64,000 nt of DNA, from positions 1 through 64,000 of the forward strand of contig JAESUZ010001749.1 in NCBI GenBank assembly GCA_017311185.1, in the 5' to 3' direction. The DNA is from Proteles cristata cristata. Its lineage: Eukaryota; Chordata; Mammalia; Carnivora; Hyaenidae. A program made the position numbers and the translations under genes. Of this stretch, positions 1-10,595 are shown piece after piece; position 1 is the stretch's first letter; the number at the start of each line of letters is the position of its first letter. A model generated the notes under the pieces. The model made no database searches and had not been told where the DNA came from. It saw only the letters and a program-made list of their open reading frames with translations.

Positions 1-2347
1 ATCAGTCCTCAGTTTGTTCTCAACATTCAAGACTCTCTCATGATTTGCCTCTCTCCCTCTCTACCCCTATTACCCTCCTTCTTCTCCACCACGGTCCTCC
101 GTTAAGTTCCTTCTAATCTTCCTACAGGTACAAACATATGGTAGCTGTCCTTCTCTGCCTGACTTATTTCGCTCAGCATAACACCCTCAAGTTCCATCCA
201 TGTTGCTACAAATGGCCAGATTTCATTCTTTCCCATTGCCATGTAGTATCCCATGGTATAGATAAACCACATCTTCTTGATCCATTCATCTGTTGATGGA
301 CACTTAGGCTCTTTCCATGTTTTATCTATTGTGGAGAGTGCTGTTATGAACATTGGGGTACATGTGCTCCTATGCATCAGCATTTCTGTATCCCTTGGGT
401 AAATTCCTAGCAGTGCTATTGCTGGGTCATAGGGGAGTTCTATTGTTAATTTTGTGAGGAACCTCCACACTGTTTTCCAGAGGGGCTGCACCAGTTTACA
501 TTCCACCAACAGTGTAGGAGGGTGCCTGTTTCTCCACATCCTCACCAGCACCTAGAGTTCTCTGATTGGCTCATTTTAGCCGCTCTGACTGGCGTAAGGT
601 GGTATCTCAGTGTGGTTTTGATTTGTATTTCCCTGATGAGGAGGGATGCTGAGCATCGTTTCATGTGTCTATTGGCCATCTGGATGTCCTCTTTGGAGAA
701 GTGTCTGTTCATATCTTCTGCCCATTTCTTCACTGGGTTGTTTGTTTTTCGGGTGTGGAATTTGGTGAGTTCCTTATATTTTGGATACTAGCCTTTTATC
801 TGATATGTCATTTGCAACTATCTTTCCCCATTCCGTCGCTTGCCTATTAGTTTTATGGATTGTTTCCTTTGCCGTGCAGAAGGTTTTAATCTTGATGAAG
901 TCCCAATAGTTCATTTTTGCTCTTGTTTCCCTGGTTTGGGGATGTGTCAAGTAAGAAATTGATGCTTTTCAGGTCAAGGAGGTTGTTTCATGATTTCCCC
1001 TCTAGGGTTTAAATGGTATCCTTTCTCACGTTCAGGTCCTTTATCCATTTTGAATTAATTTTTGTGTATGCTGTGAGAAAATGATCCAGTTTCATTCTTC
1101 TGCATGTTGCTGTCCAGTTATCCCAGCACTATCTGTTAAAGAGGCTGTCTTTTTTTCCATTGGATATTTTCCTGCTTTGTCAAAGATTAGTTAACTGTAC
1201 ACTTTTGAGTCCAATTCTGAGTTCTCACTTCTATTTCATTGGTCTATATGTCTGTCTTTGTGCCAAAAGCATACTATGTTGATGTTTCCAGCTTTGTAGT
1301 AGAGAGTAAAGTCTGGGATGGTGATGCCTCTCGTTTTCGTTTTCTTCTTCAATATTACTTTGTTTATTTGGGGTCTTTGTGGTTCCATACAAATTTTAGG
1401 ATAGTTTGTTCTAGTTTTGAGAAGTGTGCTGGTGCAATTTTGATTTGGATCGCGTTAAATATGTAGATTGCTCTGGGTAGTAATGACATTTTAACTACAT
1501 TTATTCTTCCAATCCATGACCATGGAATGTTTTTCCATTTCTTTGTGTCTTCTACAATATCTTTCATAAGTTTTCTGTAGTTTTCATCATACAGATCTCT
1601 TATATCTTTGGTTAGGTTTATGCTTATGTATTTTATGTTTTTTTGTGCAATTGTGAATGGGATCAATTTCTTGATTTCTCTTTCTGTTGCTTCATTGTTG
1701 ATATAAAAAATGCAACCGATTTCTGTACATTGATTTTGTACCCTGAACATGGCTGAATCTTGGATCAACTCTAGGAGGCTTCAGGTGGAGGCTGTCGAGT
1801 TTTCTGTGTAGAGTACCATATCTGCAAAAAGTGAAAGTTTGACTTCTTCGTTGCCAATTCTGGTGCCTTTGATTTCCTTTTGTTGTCTGATGGCTAATGC
1901 TAGGACTTTAGCACTATATTAAACAACAGTGGTGAGCGTGAACATCCCTGTCCTGTTCCTAATCTCAGGGAGAAAGCTCTCAGTATTTCTCCTTTGAGGA
2001 TGCTGTTACCTGAGGGCTTCTCATAGATGGCTTTTATGATGTTTAAGTAAGTTCCTTCTATCCCGACTTTCTCGAGCGTCTTTATTAAGAAGGGATGCTG
2101 TATTTTGTCAAATGCTTGTTTGCATCTATCGACAGGATCATATGGTTTTTAGCTTTTCTATTGTTGATGTGATGTATCACTTTGATGATTTGCGAATATT
2201 GAACCAGCCCTGTAACCCAGGAATGAATCCCACTTGATCTTGGTGTATAATTCTTTTTTATGTGCTGTTGAATTGGATTTGCAAGATCCTGTTGAGTAGT
2301 TTTGTATTTGTATTCTTAAAGGATATTGGCCTGTAGTTCTCTTTTTT

Positions 2348-2553
2348 TTAATTTATTTATTTCTAGGAGAGAGAGAGAGACAGCGTGAGCAGGGGAGGGT
2401 CAGAGAGAGAGGGAGTCACAAGACTGAAAGAGGCTCTAGGCTCTGAACTGTCAGTCAGCACAGAGCCCGACGCGGGGCTCGAACCCACGAACCGCGAGAT
2501 CATGACCCAAGCGAAAGTCGGACGCTTAACCGACTAAGCCACCCAGGCCCCCC
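2348..2553 (-). mobile_element. tRNA-Lys-derived carnivore SINE, minus strand, in L1-A
   Basis: On the minus strand it begins with the GCCTGGGTGGCTTAGTCGG-type head (Pol III A box), has a B box in the GGTTCGAGCCCCGCG region, then a CT-rich body and an AAATAAAT tail. It is flanked by TSDs: TGTAGTTCTCTTTTTT at 2332-2347 and TGCAGTTCTCTTTTTT at 2554-2569, one mismatch in 16. It shares diagnostic bases with the copies at 3627, 16768, 21264 and 46343 (CGACTTTCGCTTAGGTC, GCTGACTGCCAG, CCTAGAAATAA). Confidence 0.93.
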
Positions 2554-3626
2554 TGCAGTTCTCTTTTTTGCTGGGTCTCTGTCTGCCCTGACAATCAAAG
2601 TGATGCTGGCTTCATAAAATGAGTCCGGAAGTTTTCCTTTGATTTCTATTTTTTGGAATAATTTGAAAAGAATGGGTATTAATTCTGTTTTAAATGTCTG
2701 ATAGAATTCCCCAGGGAAGTCATCTGGCCCAGTGCTCTTATTTGTTGGGAGATTTTGGATAACTGATTCGATTTCCTCACTAGTTATGGGTCTGTTCAGG
2801 TTTTCTGCCACTTACAATGTGAAATTTGGTAGTGTGTGTGTGTTTAGGAATTTTTACATTTCTTTTAGGTGTCCAATTTGTTGGCATATAATTTTTCATA
2901 GTATTCCCTGATAATTGCTTGTATTTCTGAGGGATTGGTTGTAATAATTCCACTTTCAATCATGATTTTGTCTATTTGAGTGCTCTCTCTTTTCTTTTTC
3001 AGAAGCCTGGCTAGAGGTTTGTCAGTTTTGTTTATTTTTTCAAAAAGCAAACTCTTGCTTGCATTGATCTCTTCAACTGTTACTTTGGTTTCTATACTGT
3101 TTATTTTTGTCCTTGTATTTATTATTTTTCTTCTTCTACTGGGTTTGGGGTGCTCTTGTTTTGCTGCCTCTACTTCCTTTCGGCAAGCTGTTAGATTTTG
3201 CACTTCTGCTTTTTCTAACTTCTTGAAATAGGCCTGGAGTGCAATGTACTTTCCTCTTAAGACTGCCTTCTCCGCATCCCATAACGTTTGGATTGTTGTA
3301 TTTTTCATTTTCCTTTGTTTCCATATATTTTTAAATTTCTCCTTTAAATGCCTAATAGGTACATTCATTCTTTAGTAGGGTGTTCTTCAATCTCCATGTT
3401 TTTGGAGGATTTCCAGACTTCTTCCTGTGATTGACTTCGAGTTTCATAACATTGTGATTTGAAAGTGTGCATGGCATGATCAATTCTTTTATATTTTTTG
3501 AGGGCTGCTTTATGTCCCAGTATGTGATCTATCTTGGAGAATGTGTCATGTGCACTTAAGAAGAAAATGAATTCCATAGCCTCAGGATGTTGAGTTCTAA
3601 ATATATCTCTCAAAACCATTTGGTCC

Positions 3627-3867
3627 GGGGCGCCTAGGTGGCTTAGTCGGTTAAGCGTCCGACTTTCGCTTAGGTCATGATCTCGCGGTTCGTGGGTTCC
3701 AGCCCCGCGTCGGGCTCTGTGCTGACTGCCAGCTCAGAGTCTGGAGCCTGTGTCAGTCTGTGACTCCCTCTCTCTCTGACCCTCCCCTGCTCACGCTCTC
3801 TCTCTCTCTCCTAGAAATAAATAAAAAAAAACATTTAAAAACAAAAAACAAAAAACAAAAAAATAAA
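3627..3867 (+). mobile_element. tRNA-Lys-derived carnivore SINE, plus strand, in L1-A
   Basis: Full-length head, CT-rich body and a long A-rich tail ending in CAAAAAACAAAAAA-type repeats. TSDs are CAAAACCATTTGGTCC at 3611-3626 and CAAAACCATCTGGTCC at 3868-3883, one mismatch in 16. It belongs to the same young-looking subfamily as the 2348 copy, and interrupts the endonuclease part of L1-A ORF2. Confidence 0.94.
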
Positions 3868-4190
3868 CAAAACCATCTGGTCCAACATGTCATTTGATTC
3901 CATTGTGTCTTTAATGATTTTCTGTCAAGTTGGTCTATCCATTTCTGTAAGTGGAGTATTAAAGTCCCATGTTGTTAGCACGTTCTTATCGATAAGATTG
4001 TTTCTGTTTGTGATTAATTGTTTTATGTATTTAGGTGCTCCTATATTTGGTGCATTGATAGTTATAATTGTTAGCTTTCCTGATGGATAGACCTTATAAT
4101 TATCATATAATGCCCTTTTTTATATCCCTTGTTACTGTCTTTACTCTAAAGTCTAGGTTGTCTGATATAAGTATAGCTACTCCAGCTTTC

Positions 4191-4754
4191 TTTTTTTTTA
4201 ATAACCGTGATTTTATTTTAAAAAAATTTTTTTACAAATAGTTTATTGTCAAGTTGGTTTCCATATAACACTCAGTGCTCATCCCCAGAAGTGCCCTCCT
4301 CCATGCCCATCTCCCTCCTCCCCCCCACATCCATCAGTCCTCAGTTTGTTTCTCAGTATTCAAGAGTCTCTCATGGTTTGCCTCTCCCTTTCCCGCATTT
4401 CCTCCCTTCTTCTTCCCCATGGTCCTCAGTTAAGACTCAGCAATAGCACTGCTATGAATTTACCCAAGGGATACAGTAATGCTGATGCATAAGAGCACAT
4501 GTACCCCAATGTTCATACCAGCACTCTCAACAATAGCTAAAACATGGAAAGAGCCTACGTGTCCATCAACGGACGAATGGATCAAGAAGATGTGGTTTAC
4601 CTATACCATGGAATACTACATGGCAATGAGAAAGAATGAAATCTGGCCATGTGTAGCAACATGGATGGACCTTGAGGGTGTTATGCTTAGCGAAATAACT
4701 CAGGCAGAGAAGGACAAATATCAAATGTTTGCATGTATAGGAGGATTAGGAGGT
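4191..4754 (-). mobile_element. Nested 5'-inverted (twin-primed) L1 fragment in L1-A
   Basis: From about 4191 to 4433 the plus strand reads as the reverse complement of an L1 tail and 3' UTR. At about 4434 orientation flips, and 4436-4754 reads in the plus direction as the end of ORF2 (ending in the AGGAGGATTAGGAGG region). In L1 coordinates the two arms nearly abut: the inverted arm stops where the 3' UTR arm begins. This is the signature of twin priming during L1 insertion. The host L1-A endonuclease sequence resumes at about 4755; some 25 bases expected from comparison with L1-D appear to be missing at the site. No clear TSD was found. Confidence 0.88.
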
Positions 4755-4997
4755 CCATCCCGTTACTTTCAACCTGAAGGTGTTCTCCAGTCTAAAATGA
4801 GTTTCTTGAAGACATAAATAGATGGATTTTGTTTTTTTTTTCCATTCTGCTACCTTATATCTTTTGATTGCAGCATTTAGTCCATTTACCTTCCGTGTTA
4901 TTATTGAAAAGTATGGGTTTACAGTCATCGTGTCCTTTGTGGGATATATGCTTGTGGTGGTGTCTCTTGTATCTTGCGTTCCTTCCAACATTGCCCT

Positions 4998-5890
4998 CAG
5001 AGAGTCCCCCTCAGGATTTCTTGTAAGGATGGTTTAGTGGCCACAAATTCTTTCAATTTCTGTTTATTTGGAAAGAGTTTTATATCTCCCATTCTGAATG
5101 ACAGGCTGGCTGGATAGAGGATTCTTGGCTGCATATTTTGGTCTGTTCATCATGTTGATGAGTTCCTGCCATTCCTTTCTGGCCTGCCAAGTTTCAGTAG
5201 ATAGGTCTGTCACCACTGATAGGTTTCCATTTTTATTTTAGGGCTCTTTTCTCCCTAGCTGCTTTCAAAATTCTCTCTTTGTCCTTATATTTGTCCGTTT
5301 CACTATGATATGTAGAGCAGAAGATCGTTTCAAGTTACGTCTGAAGGGAGTTCTCTGTGTCTCTTGGATTTCAACGTCTGTTTCCTTCCCCATATTGGGG
5401 AAGTTCTCTGCTATAATTTGTTCAAGGACTCCTTCAGCGTCTTTCACTCTCTCTTCCTCTTCTGGAATTCCTATCATATGGATATTTTTCTGTTTGATTG
5501 TATCGCTGAGCTCTAGAACTCTCCTTTTGTGTTCCTGGATTAGTTTATCCCTCTTTTTTCTCAGCTTCCTCTTTTTCTATAATTGTGTCTTATAAATCAC
5601 TGATTCTCCTTTCTCCCTCTTCAACTGGTGCATTGGATGCCTCCATTTTATTTTGCATCTCATTTATAGCATTTTTTAAATCCATCACAACTATTTTTGA
5701 GCTCCATAGTCTTTGTAGCAGTAGTTTCTCTGATGTCTTCCATGCCTTTTTCAAGCCCAACTATTAATTTTATGACTATTGTTCTAAATTTTTGTTCAGT
5801 TATTTTACTTATATCTATTGAACAGTTATTTAGCTGCCCATTCTTCCTGGAATTTCTTCGGAGGAGAGCTCTTTCATTTCGTCATTTTGG
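4998..5890 (-). pseudogene. L1-A ORF1 relic (RNA-binding protein)
   Basis: ORF1p is the trimeric RNA-binding chaperone of the L1 particle. On the minus strand the coiled-coil part lies at about 5890-5500 and the RRM region at 5477-5265, containing IIGIPEEEE-like (here MIGIPEEEERVKDAEG) and FPNMGKE. The C-terminal domain follows at 5260-5000 and the TGA is at about 5000-4998. About 50 bases separate it from ORF2, the usual bicistronic L1 arrangement. Several stops and frameshifts break the N-terminal half, so no intact product is expected. I chose the 5' edge by comparison with L1-D, where the ORF1 start is clearer. Confidence 0.85.
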
Positions 5891-6140
5891 TTAGTTTTCT
5901 ATCTCTTATAGTTTTAAAAGCTTGTTATGCACTCTCCACCTGTGAGTGTTGCTGTAGTAAAGAAGGCTCTTTACTGTCCAGGGCCTGTCTGTTCAGAAAG
6001 TGTTCTTTGAGTGGTATCTCTTCCTCTCTCTTTTTGAGACGTTGGTTATTTTATTTTCCTACTCGTAGCGTTATTTGGGACTCTCCAGCATGTGTACTTT
6101 GGCTTGTTTCTTTAGGTAGCCCTGGAAAGAAAACAGACAG

Positions 6141-6368
6141 GGGCACCTGAGTAGCTCAGTTGGTTAAGCATCCGACTTCTGCTCAGGTCAGATATCACGG
6201 TTCATGGGTTCGAGCCCTGCGCATCAGACTCTGTGCTGACAGCTGAGAGCCTGAAGCCTGTTTCAGATTCTGTGTCTCCACTTCTCTCTACCCCTCCTCC
6301 ACTCATGCTCTGTCTCTTTCTCTCTATCTCAAAAATAAACTATAAAAAAAAGAAAAGAAAATGAAAAT
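6141..6368 (+). mobile_element. tRNA-Lys-derived carnivore SINE in L1-A 5' UTR
   Basis: Head GGGGCACCTGAGTAGCTCAG, B box region GGGTTCGAGCCC, CT-rich body, then a tail of AAAATAAAC and A/G-rich sequence. TSD AAAACAGACAG is present at 6130-6140 and 6369-6379, identical. It belongs to the GCTGACAGCT...TCAGATTCTGTGTCTCC subfamily, not the CTAGAAATAA one. Confidence 0.92.
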
Positions 6369-7227
6369 AAAACAGACAGACAAACACTCAGGGAACAAAG
6401 ACACAGAAACGCAGAGACAAATCCAACAAACACACACACTGAAAGGGAAAATGAAAAAAAGAAAAAAGGAAAGAGAAAAGAGGGAAGGTGTATAAAAAGA
6501 AATAAAAATAAATAAAAAAGAAAACAGGAGAAAAGAAAATGGAAAAAAAGAAATCCAATAGACAGAGGACAGTCTAAAGCATATATCCAGATTTCCCAGT
6601 TACAAATAAATAGCCAGGTGTATTCAGTGCTGGTGGAAGGGCATAGAGAAAGAGAGAAACGACAGGGCGGGGATGAAGCGAAATTGGAAATGAAATGATT
6701 AGGTAGAAGGAGTAAGAGGCTTTTTTCAAAGACAGCAATAGTGGAATATGGTTGGATATGAGTCGAAAGACATGACGATGATGCTAACCAGAGAAACTAT
6801 ATAGTCTGATTACTTCAGAGAGAAAGAGATGAAAATGTAGCGGTGAAGGTGTAGAATTTCCATGTAGAGAATGGATTAAATGTGACTGTTTAAGCAAGCC
6901 AGTGACCAGAATTAATCAGGGCAGTGCATCCATGTTGGTCTTGCCCTGTCTCAGGTTAAAAAAAAAAAAAGCAACTCTTTAGCAGGGGTGGGCGTGGTTT
7001 GGTCCAGTGAGTCCCGTGGGAGTCCTGCATTGGCAGTTGTAGGGAGAAAATTGGTGGCGCCCCAGTCCCTTCTTGAACCAAGCATTGCAACTCACTCATT
7101 GTGTGAGCAACTCACTCACTATGCCAGGAGCGTAGTGAAGTGGGGCCGTGCTCTATATCCCAAGCCAGTCCTAGTTTCCAGATTTCGGTCTGCATGCCCC
7201 ATTAAAATTGCCTGAAATATTAACTCA

Positions 7228-7660
7228 CAGGCAAGCCCCTCAGAGCAGTTTCAACCCTCTCACATTACCACTGGGGATTGATCCAGAAGCCACTGCTCCC
7301 GTCTCCTCCAGGTCAGGTTGGCAAGTGAGGAGCAGTTTCACCCGGGGCACCTGGAACAAGTTTGTCCCTCCTAGGGTCAGCTGGTCAGCAGGAAACTGGG
7401 TCCCTCTGTGTCCCGTCGCCCAAAATAAAATCTCGAGGGCAAATCCCTCAGAGCAGTTTCAAGCCTCTCGCTTTCCCCCTGGGGATCCAGCTGAGCCGGA
7501 AGCACAAAGGCGTGGCTGCCGCGCATCCTCTCCAGGTCAAGCTGGCGAGTGGGGAGTAGTTTCCCCTGGGGTCGCCTGGGAAGATTGTGTCCCGCCTAGG
7601 GTCAGCTGGTGAGCAGGAAACCGGATACTTCTGTGTCTTGAGTGGAGGTTTTTCTCTACT
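7228..7660 (-). repeat. Two-unit tandem repeat inside L1-A 5' UTR
   Basis: Several words recur with a spacing of 208 to 225 bases: CCTCAGAGCAGTTTCAA at 7238 and 7446, CCAGGTCA at 7308 and 7532, and CCTAGGGTCAGCTGGT at 7370 and 7595. A third weak match to the first word (GAGCAGTTTCAGCC) occurs near 7684. The differing spacings show small indels between units. This is likely a duplicated promoter module of this L1 subfamily. Confidence 0.8.
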
Positions 7661-8142
7661 CCAGCAACAGGGACAGTGTCTTGAGCAGTTTCAGCCACTC
7701 TTTTATTCCCCTAGACTCACTGTGGCTCCCTACAGAGGGAGATCCCCCCCTTCCCTCTGTGTCTCCAGTCCCGACCCAATTTTATCTTCCCCAGTTCTCA
7801 CTCACGCTATAAGGTTTTCTCAGTGGACTCTGTCTCCTATTCCTCCCAAACTCTTGGCTTCTGTAAGGGTTCCTATGGCTTCAGGCCTTCTCCGTTTGAG
7901 AGATGGAGGCAAGTGAAATGTACGGAGCTCCCTCCTTCTCCGCCATCTTGCCTCCTCCTCAGACCCATTATTATTTTACTGTTCATTACAGATGAGTTTT
8001 CAGGACCACTGGTCTTTCAACTTTCCTTTTCAACAGTATACTTTATGTAACACCTCTTCCATCCAAAGTGTGTATTTCAATAGTCTTTTGCCTCTAAAAT
8101 CTTTCTCTGTAATAGTATGCCATACATATCATATATCTTCTT

Positions 8143-8366
8143 TTTTTTTTTTTTAACTTTCTTTACTTATTTTGAGAGAGAGAGAGAGAGAGCACAATAG
8201 CGGGGGGAGAGGCAGAGAGAGGGAGAGAGAGAATCCTAAGCAGTCTCAATGCTGTCAGCATAGAGCCTAACTCGGCCTGGATCTCATGAAATGTGAAATC
8301 ATGTCCTAAGCCAAAATCAAAGTCAAACGCTTAGCTCACTGTTCCACATAGGCATCCCATATGATT
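8143..8366 (-). mobile_element. Older diverged carnivore SINE, minus strand
   Basis: A T-rich tail at the left is followed by a GAGAGAG body and, at the right, a reverse-complement tRNA-like head (AGCTCACTGTTCCACATAGGC in plus-strand reading). It is more diverged than the SINEs inside the L1s. The flanking word ATATATCTTCTT occurs at 8131-8142 and 8367-8378, a plausible TSD. Confidence 0.85.
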
Positions 8367-8378
8367 ATATATCTTCTT

Positions 8379-8876
8379 AAAATTAGGTTCTGCTTTTGAT
8401 CGCTCACCTCTGTAAAAACAGATAATATGTATTTTTGTATTCCTCAACTTTTCATCTTGAGAAAATTGAGTTTCTGAAAAATAAAAATATTTTTTCCATG
8501 AAGATTCTAGAAGTTCACTTAGAATGTTGTTAACATTTATAAGTATATAACAACCTCCTGCACTAGGAACATGAAGCATATAAAGATATTTTTCTAGAAA
8601 ATGTAGTCATTCTGTTCTTTTGCTCCTTAATTTATCTTTTTTTTCTTGTCCCAATTCTCTCCCCATCTTTATATGTGCTCTCTTCTGATACTGACACATT
8701 TTATTCTTGGGTTAAGAGTCTAGTAGTATTGCAGTGGCTCATAATCAAGGAACTTGAAAAGGAGAAATATCATGCAAAAGAAGAGACTTTTTCTTAGTTG
8801 AAGACATAAGTAGGTATTAAATATACTCTCCAACAATGTTCTAATAAGCTTACCATAACAGGCTAGAGACTCAAAG
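8379..8876. other. Single-copy-looking AT-rich DNA
   Basis: No repeat family, exon-like ORF or RNA gene was recognised here. A short open frame at 8331-8579 overlaps the SINE and has no protein-like features. Confidence 0.5.
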
Positions 8877-9339
8877 TCTTTTAATTAATTTATTTTTTAA
8901 TTACATCCAAGTTACTTAGCATATAGTACAATAACAATTTTAGGAGTGATTCCAGCGACTCATCCCCTATGTATAACATCCAGTGTTCATCCCATCAAGT
9001 GTCTTCATTAATTCTGCTTATTTAGTTAGTTCTTCCCCTACTCAACCCCTCCAGCAACCCTCAGTTTGTTCTCTGTATTTAAGAGCCTCTTATGTTTTGT
9101 CCCCTTCCTTGTTTCCATATTACTTTTGCTTCCCTTCCCTTAGGTTCATCTGTTTCGTATCTTTAATTCATATGAGTGAATTCAGATGATATTTGTCTTT
9201 CCCTAACTGACTAATTTCACCTTGAATAATATTCTCTAGTTCCATCCACATAGTCACAAATGGCAAGATTTCATTCTTTTTGATTGCTGAGTAATACTTC
9301 ATTGTATTATAAATATGTATATAGTTATGTATACACACA

Positions 9340-9374
<35 letters not shown>

Positions 9375-9512
9375 TCTTTATTCATTCATCCGTCGATAGA
9401 TGTTTGGACTCATTCCATACTTTGGTTATTGTCGATAGCACTGCTATAAACATTGAGGGCACGTGCCCCTTTGAAACAGCACACCTGTATCCCTGGGATA
9501 AATACCTAGTCT
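8877..9512 (-). mobile_element. L1-B: 5'-truncated older L1 3' end, minus strand
   Basis: Reading on the minus strand gives the C-terminal part of ORF2, with KYYSAIKKNEILPFVTMWMELENIIQGEIS-type sequence at 9368-9168, and then the 3' UTR and A-rich tail down to 8877. It is clearly older and of a different subfamily from L1-A. A CA microsatellite (9333-9372) has expanded inside it. The 5' truncation point is about 9512. Confidence 0.88.
9333..9372. repeat. (CA)n microsatellite
   Basis: About 20 dinucleotide units, interrupted once by AG near 9340. It lies inside L1-B and disrupts its ORF2 frame. Likely length-variable. Confidence 0.95.
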
Positions 9513-10562
9513 TTTCAAGGGTACTAGCAAGTGCCATGGAGGAAAAACAAAAGGCTAATGCCATTCTTTTATTTGCGTCAAATACAAGTATTTTTTTTTT
9601 TTACCACAAAGTGAGATTTATGTTCTATAAAGTTACCAAGTGAGTACTATGCTCTATATAACTTCACTTTAGTCTTATTATAAGATTCAGTGGGTATATT
9701 GTTGTAAATGAGGCGGGAGGTGAAGAGGACTAACAATGATCTCCAGAGAAGTATTTGCTCTTTTTTCCCTCCAATAACATGCTAGTCCCTTCTCATTTCT
9801 CCTTCCAAAGAAAAATATTTAAGGCAGAAAAACCTTCCAGATGAGAAATATTGAGATTTACATAGTTAAATTTCTAACAATATTACGTGAAAAAGTTCTA
9901 CTGTGATAGGAAAAAAGTCATGATCCTTGGAGGAGTTCTTCAGACTGAACTTTACCAATGGTGCAGGGACAGCATTGTTTTGCTTTGTGCTCATTCAACA
10001 TGTAACAATTCATAATTAGTAAGAATTTAGCTGAGGAAATTTAGCTACCAAAGAGGTACCTATTGGAGTAAACTGATTACTTACAAATGAATACTCTTAA
10101 TTATTTCTGAAATTATATCTGTCTTTTGTGTTCTTTATCATCCAGGTAGTTGCTATGTTATTTCTACCCACGTAAGAGAAAGGGGTAGTATAAAAGCCTT
10201 AATACAAGCTATAGAAGACTTCCTCTATATACATTTGAAATCTCATTATTTGCCTGCATTATCCTTGAATATAACCCTTTTGATCTACCCATTTCTATTA
10301 AGGCTGGTTTCATAACATATCAAATAAAATTCCTTTCTGAGGTGAGCAAATGGAAGTAATCTCGATCTTTCACTGAGGACAGCTAATGTTGAATATCACC
10401 TTTATCCAGGAACTGGCAAAAAATTGTAATCTGATGCCATAGCTTTTGTTTATGTCTCCTGTTAATTATTTAAAGAGTTCACTTTGTAAGCCTCTTTGAA
10501 GAGTGTCTGGCATGTAGTGAATTATATCAACAGTTTGCTGCTCTTGCTGCCGTTGATGACAT

Positions 10563-10595
<33 letters not shown>

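Larger units (their letters stand above)
102..4950 (-). pseudogene. L1-A ORF2 relic (endonuclease-reverse transcriptase), broken
   Basis: ORF2p is the L1 protein that nicks target DNA and copies L1 RNA. Recognisable blocks on the minus strand are: the endonuclease start near 4950-4750 (ITRKVNGLN and LQETHF), more endonuclease at 4090-3380, the linker at 3370-2865, the RT fingers at 2811-2580 ([20 protein letters not shown]), the RT palm at about 2130-1800, the post-RT region at 1768-1364, and the C-terminal domain at 551-102 ending in a TAA. Damage is clear. RT motif A near 2100-2130 has lost one base compared with L1-D and L1-J, shifting the frame. The FADD catalytic motif near 1811-1823 has lost three bases, removing the second aspartate. 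Two SINEs and a nested L1 also interrupt it. Confidence 0.9.
1..7960 (-). mobile_element. L1-A: near full-length LINE-1, minus strand
   Basis: On the minus strand the order is 5' UTR (about 7960 to 5900), ORF1 (about 5890 to 4998), ORF2 (about 4950 to 102) and the start of the 3' UTR (101 to 1). The 3' tail and 3' TSD fall outside the window. The 5' end reads as a GC-rich promoter start with the motif CAAGATGGCGGAGAAGG on the minus strand, typical of an L1 5' terminus, so the copy is not 5' truncated. It carries three SINEs (2348-2553, 3627-3867, 6141-6368) and a short nested L1 (4191-4754). Both ORFs are broken. Length without insertions is roughly 6.7 kb, in the normal L1 range. Confidence 0.93.
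5900..7960 (-). promoter_or_regulatory. L1-A 5' UTR with internal promoter (relic)
   Basis: Minus-strand reading: a GC-rich block (7960 to about 6990), then a lower-GC stretch, then a pyrimidine-rich block (A-rich on the plus strand, about 6360-6560) leading to ORF1. L1 transcription starts inside this region in active elements. It contains a two-unit tandem repeat (7228-7660) and one SINE (6141-6368). Its first bases differ beyond alignment from the 5' UTR starts of L1-C, L1-D and L1-E. Whether it is still active cannot be judged from sequence. Confidence 0.75.

Noticed and set aside
2980..6150. Plus-strand open frames with hydrophobic, membrane-like translations
   Set aside because: They are antisense shadows of A-rich L1 ORFs, which read as Phe, Leu and Ser rich on the other strand.
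6988..8050. GC-rich open frames on the plus strand as exons or a CpG-island promoter of a host gene
   Set aside because: They lie antisense in the L1-A 5' UTR; the GC content is explained by the L1 leader.
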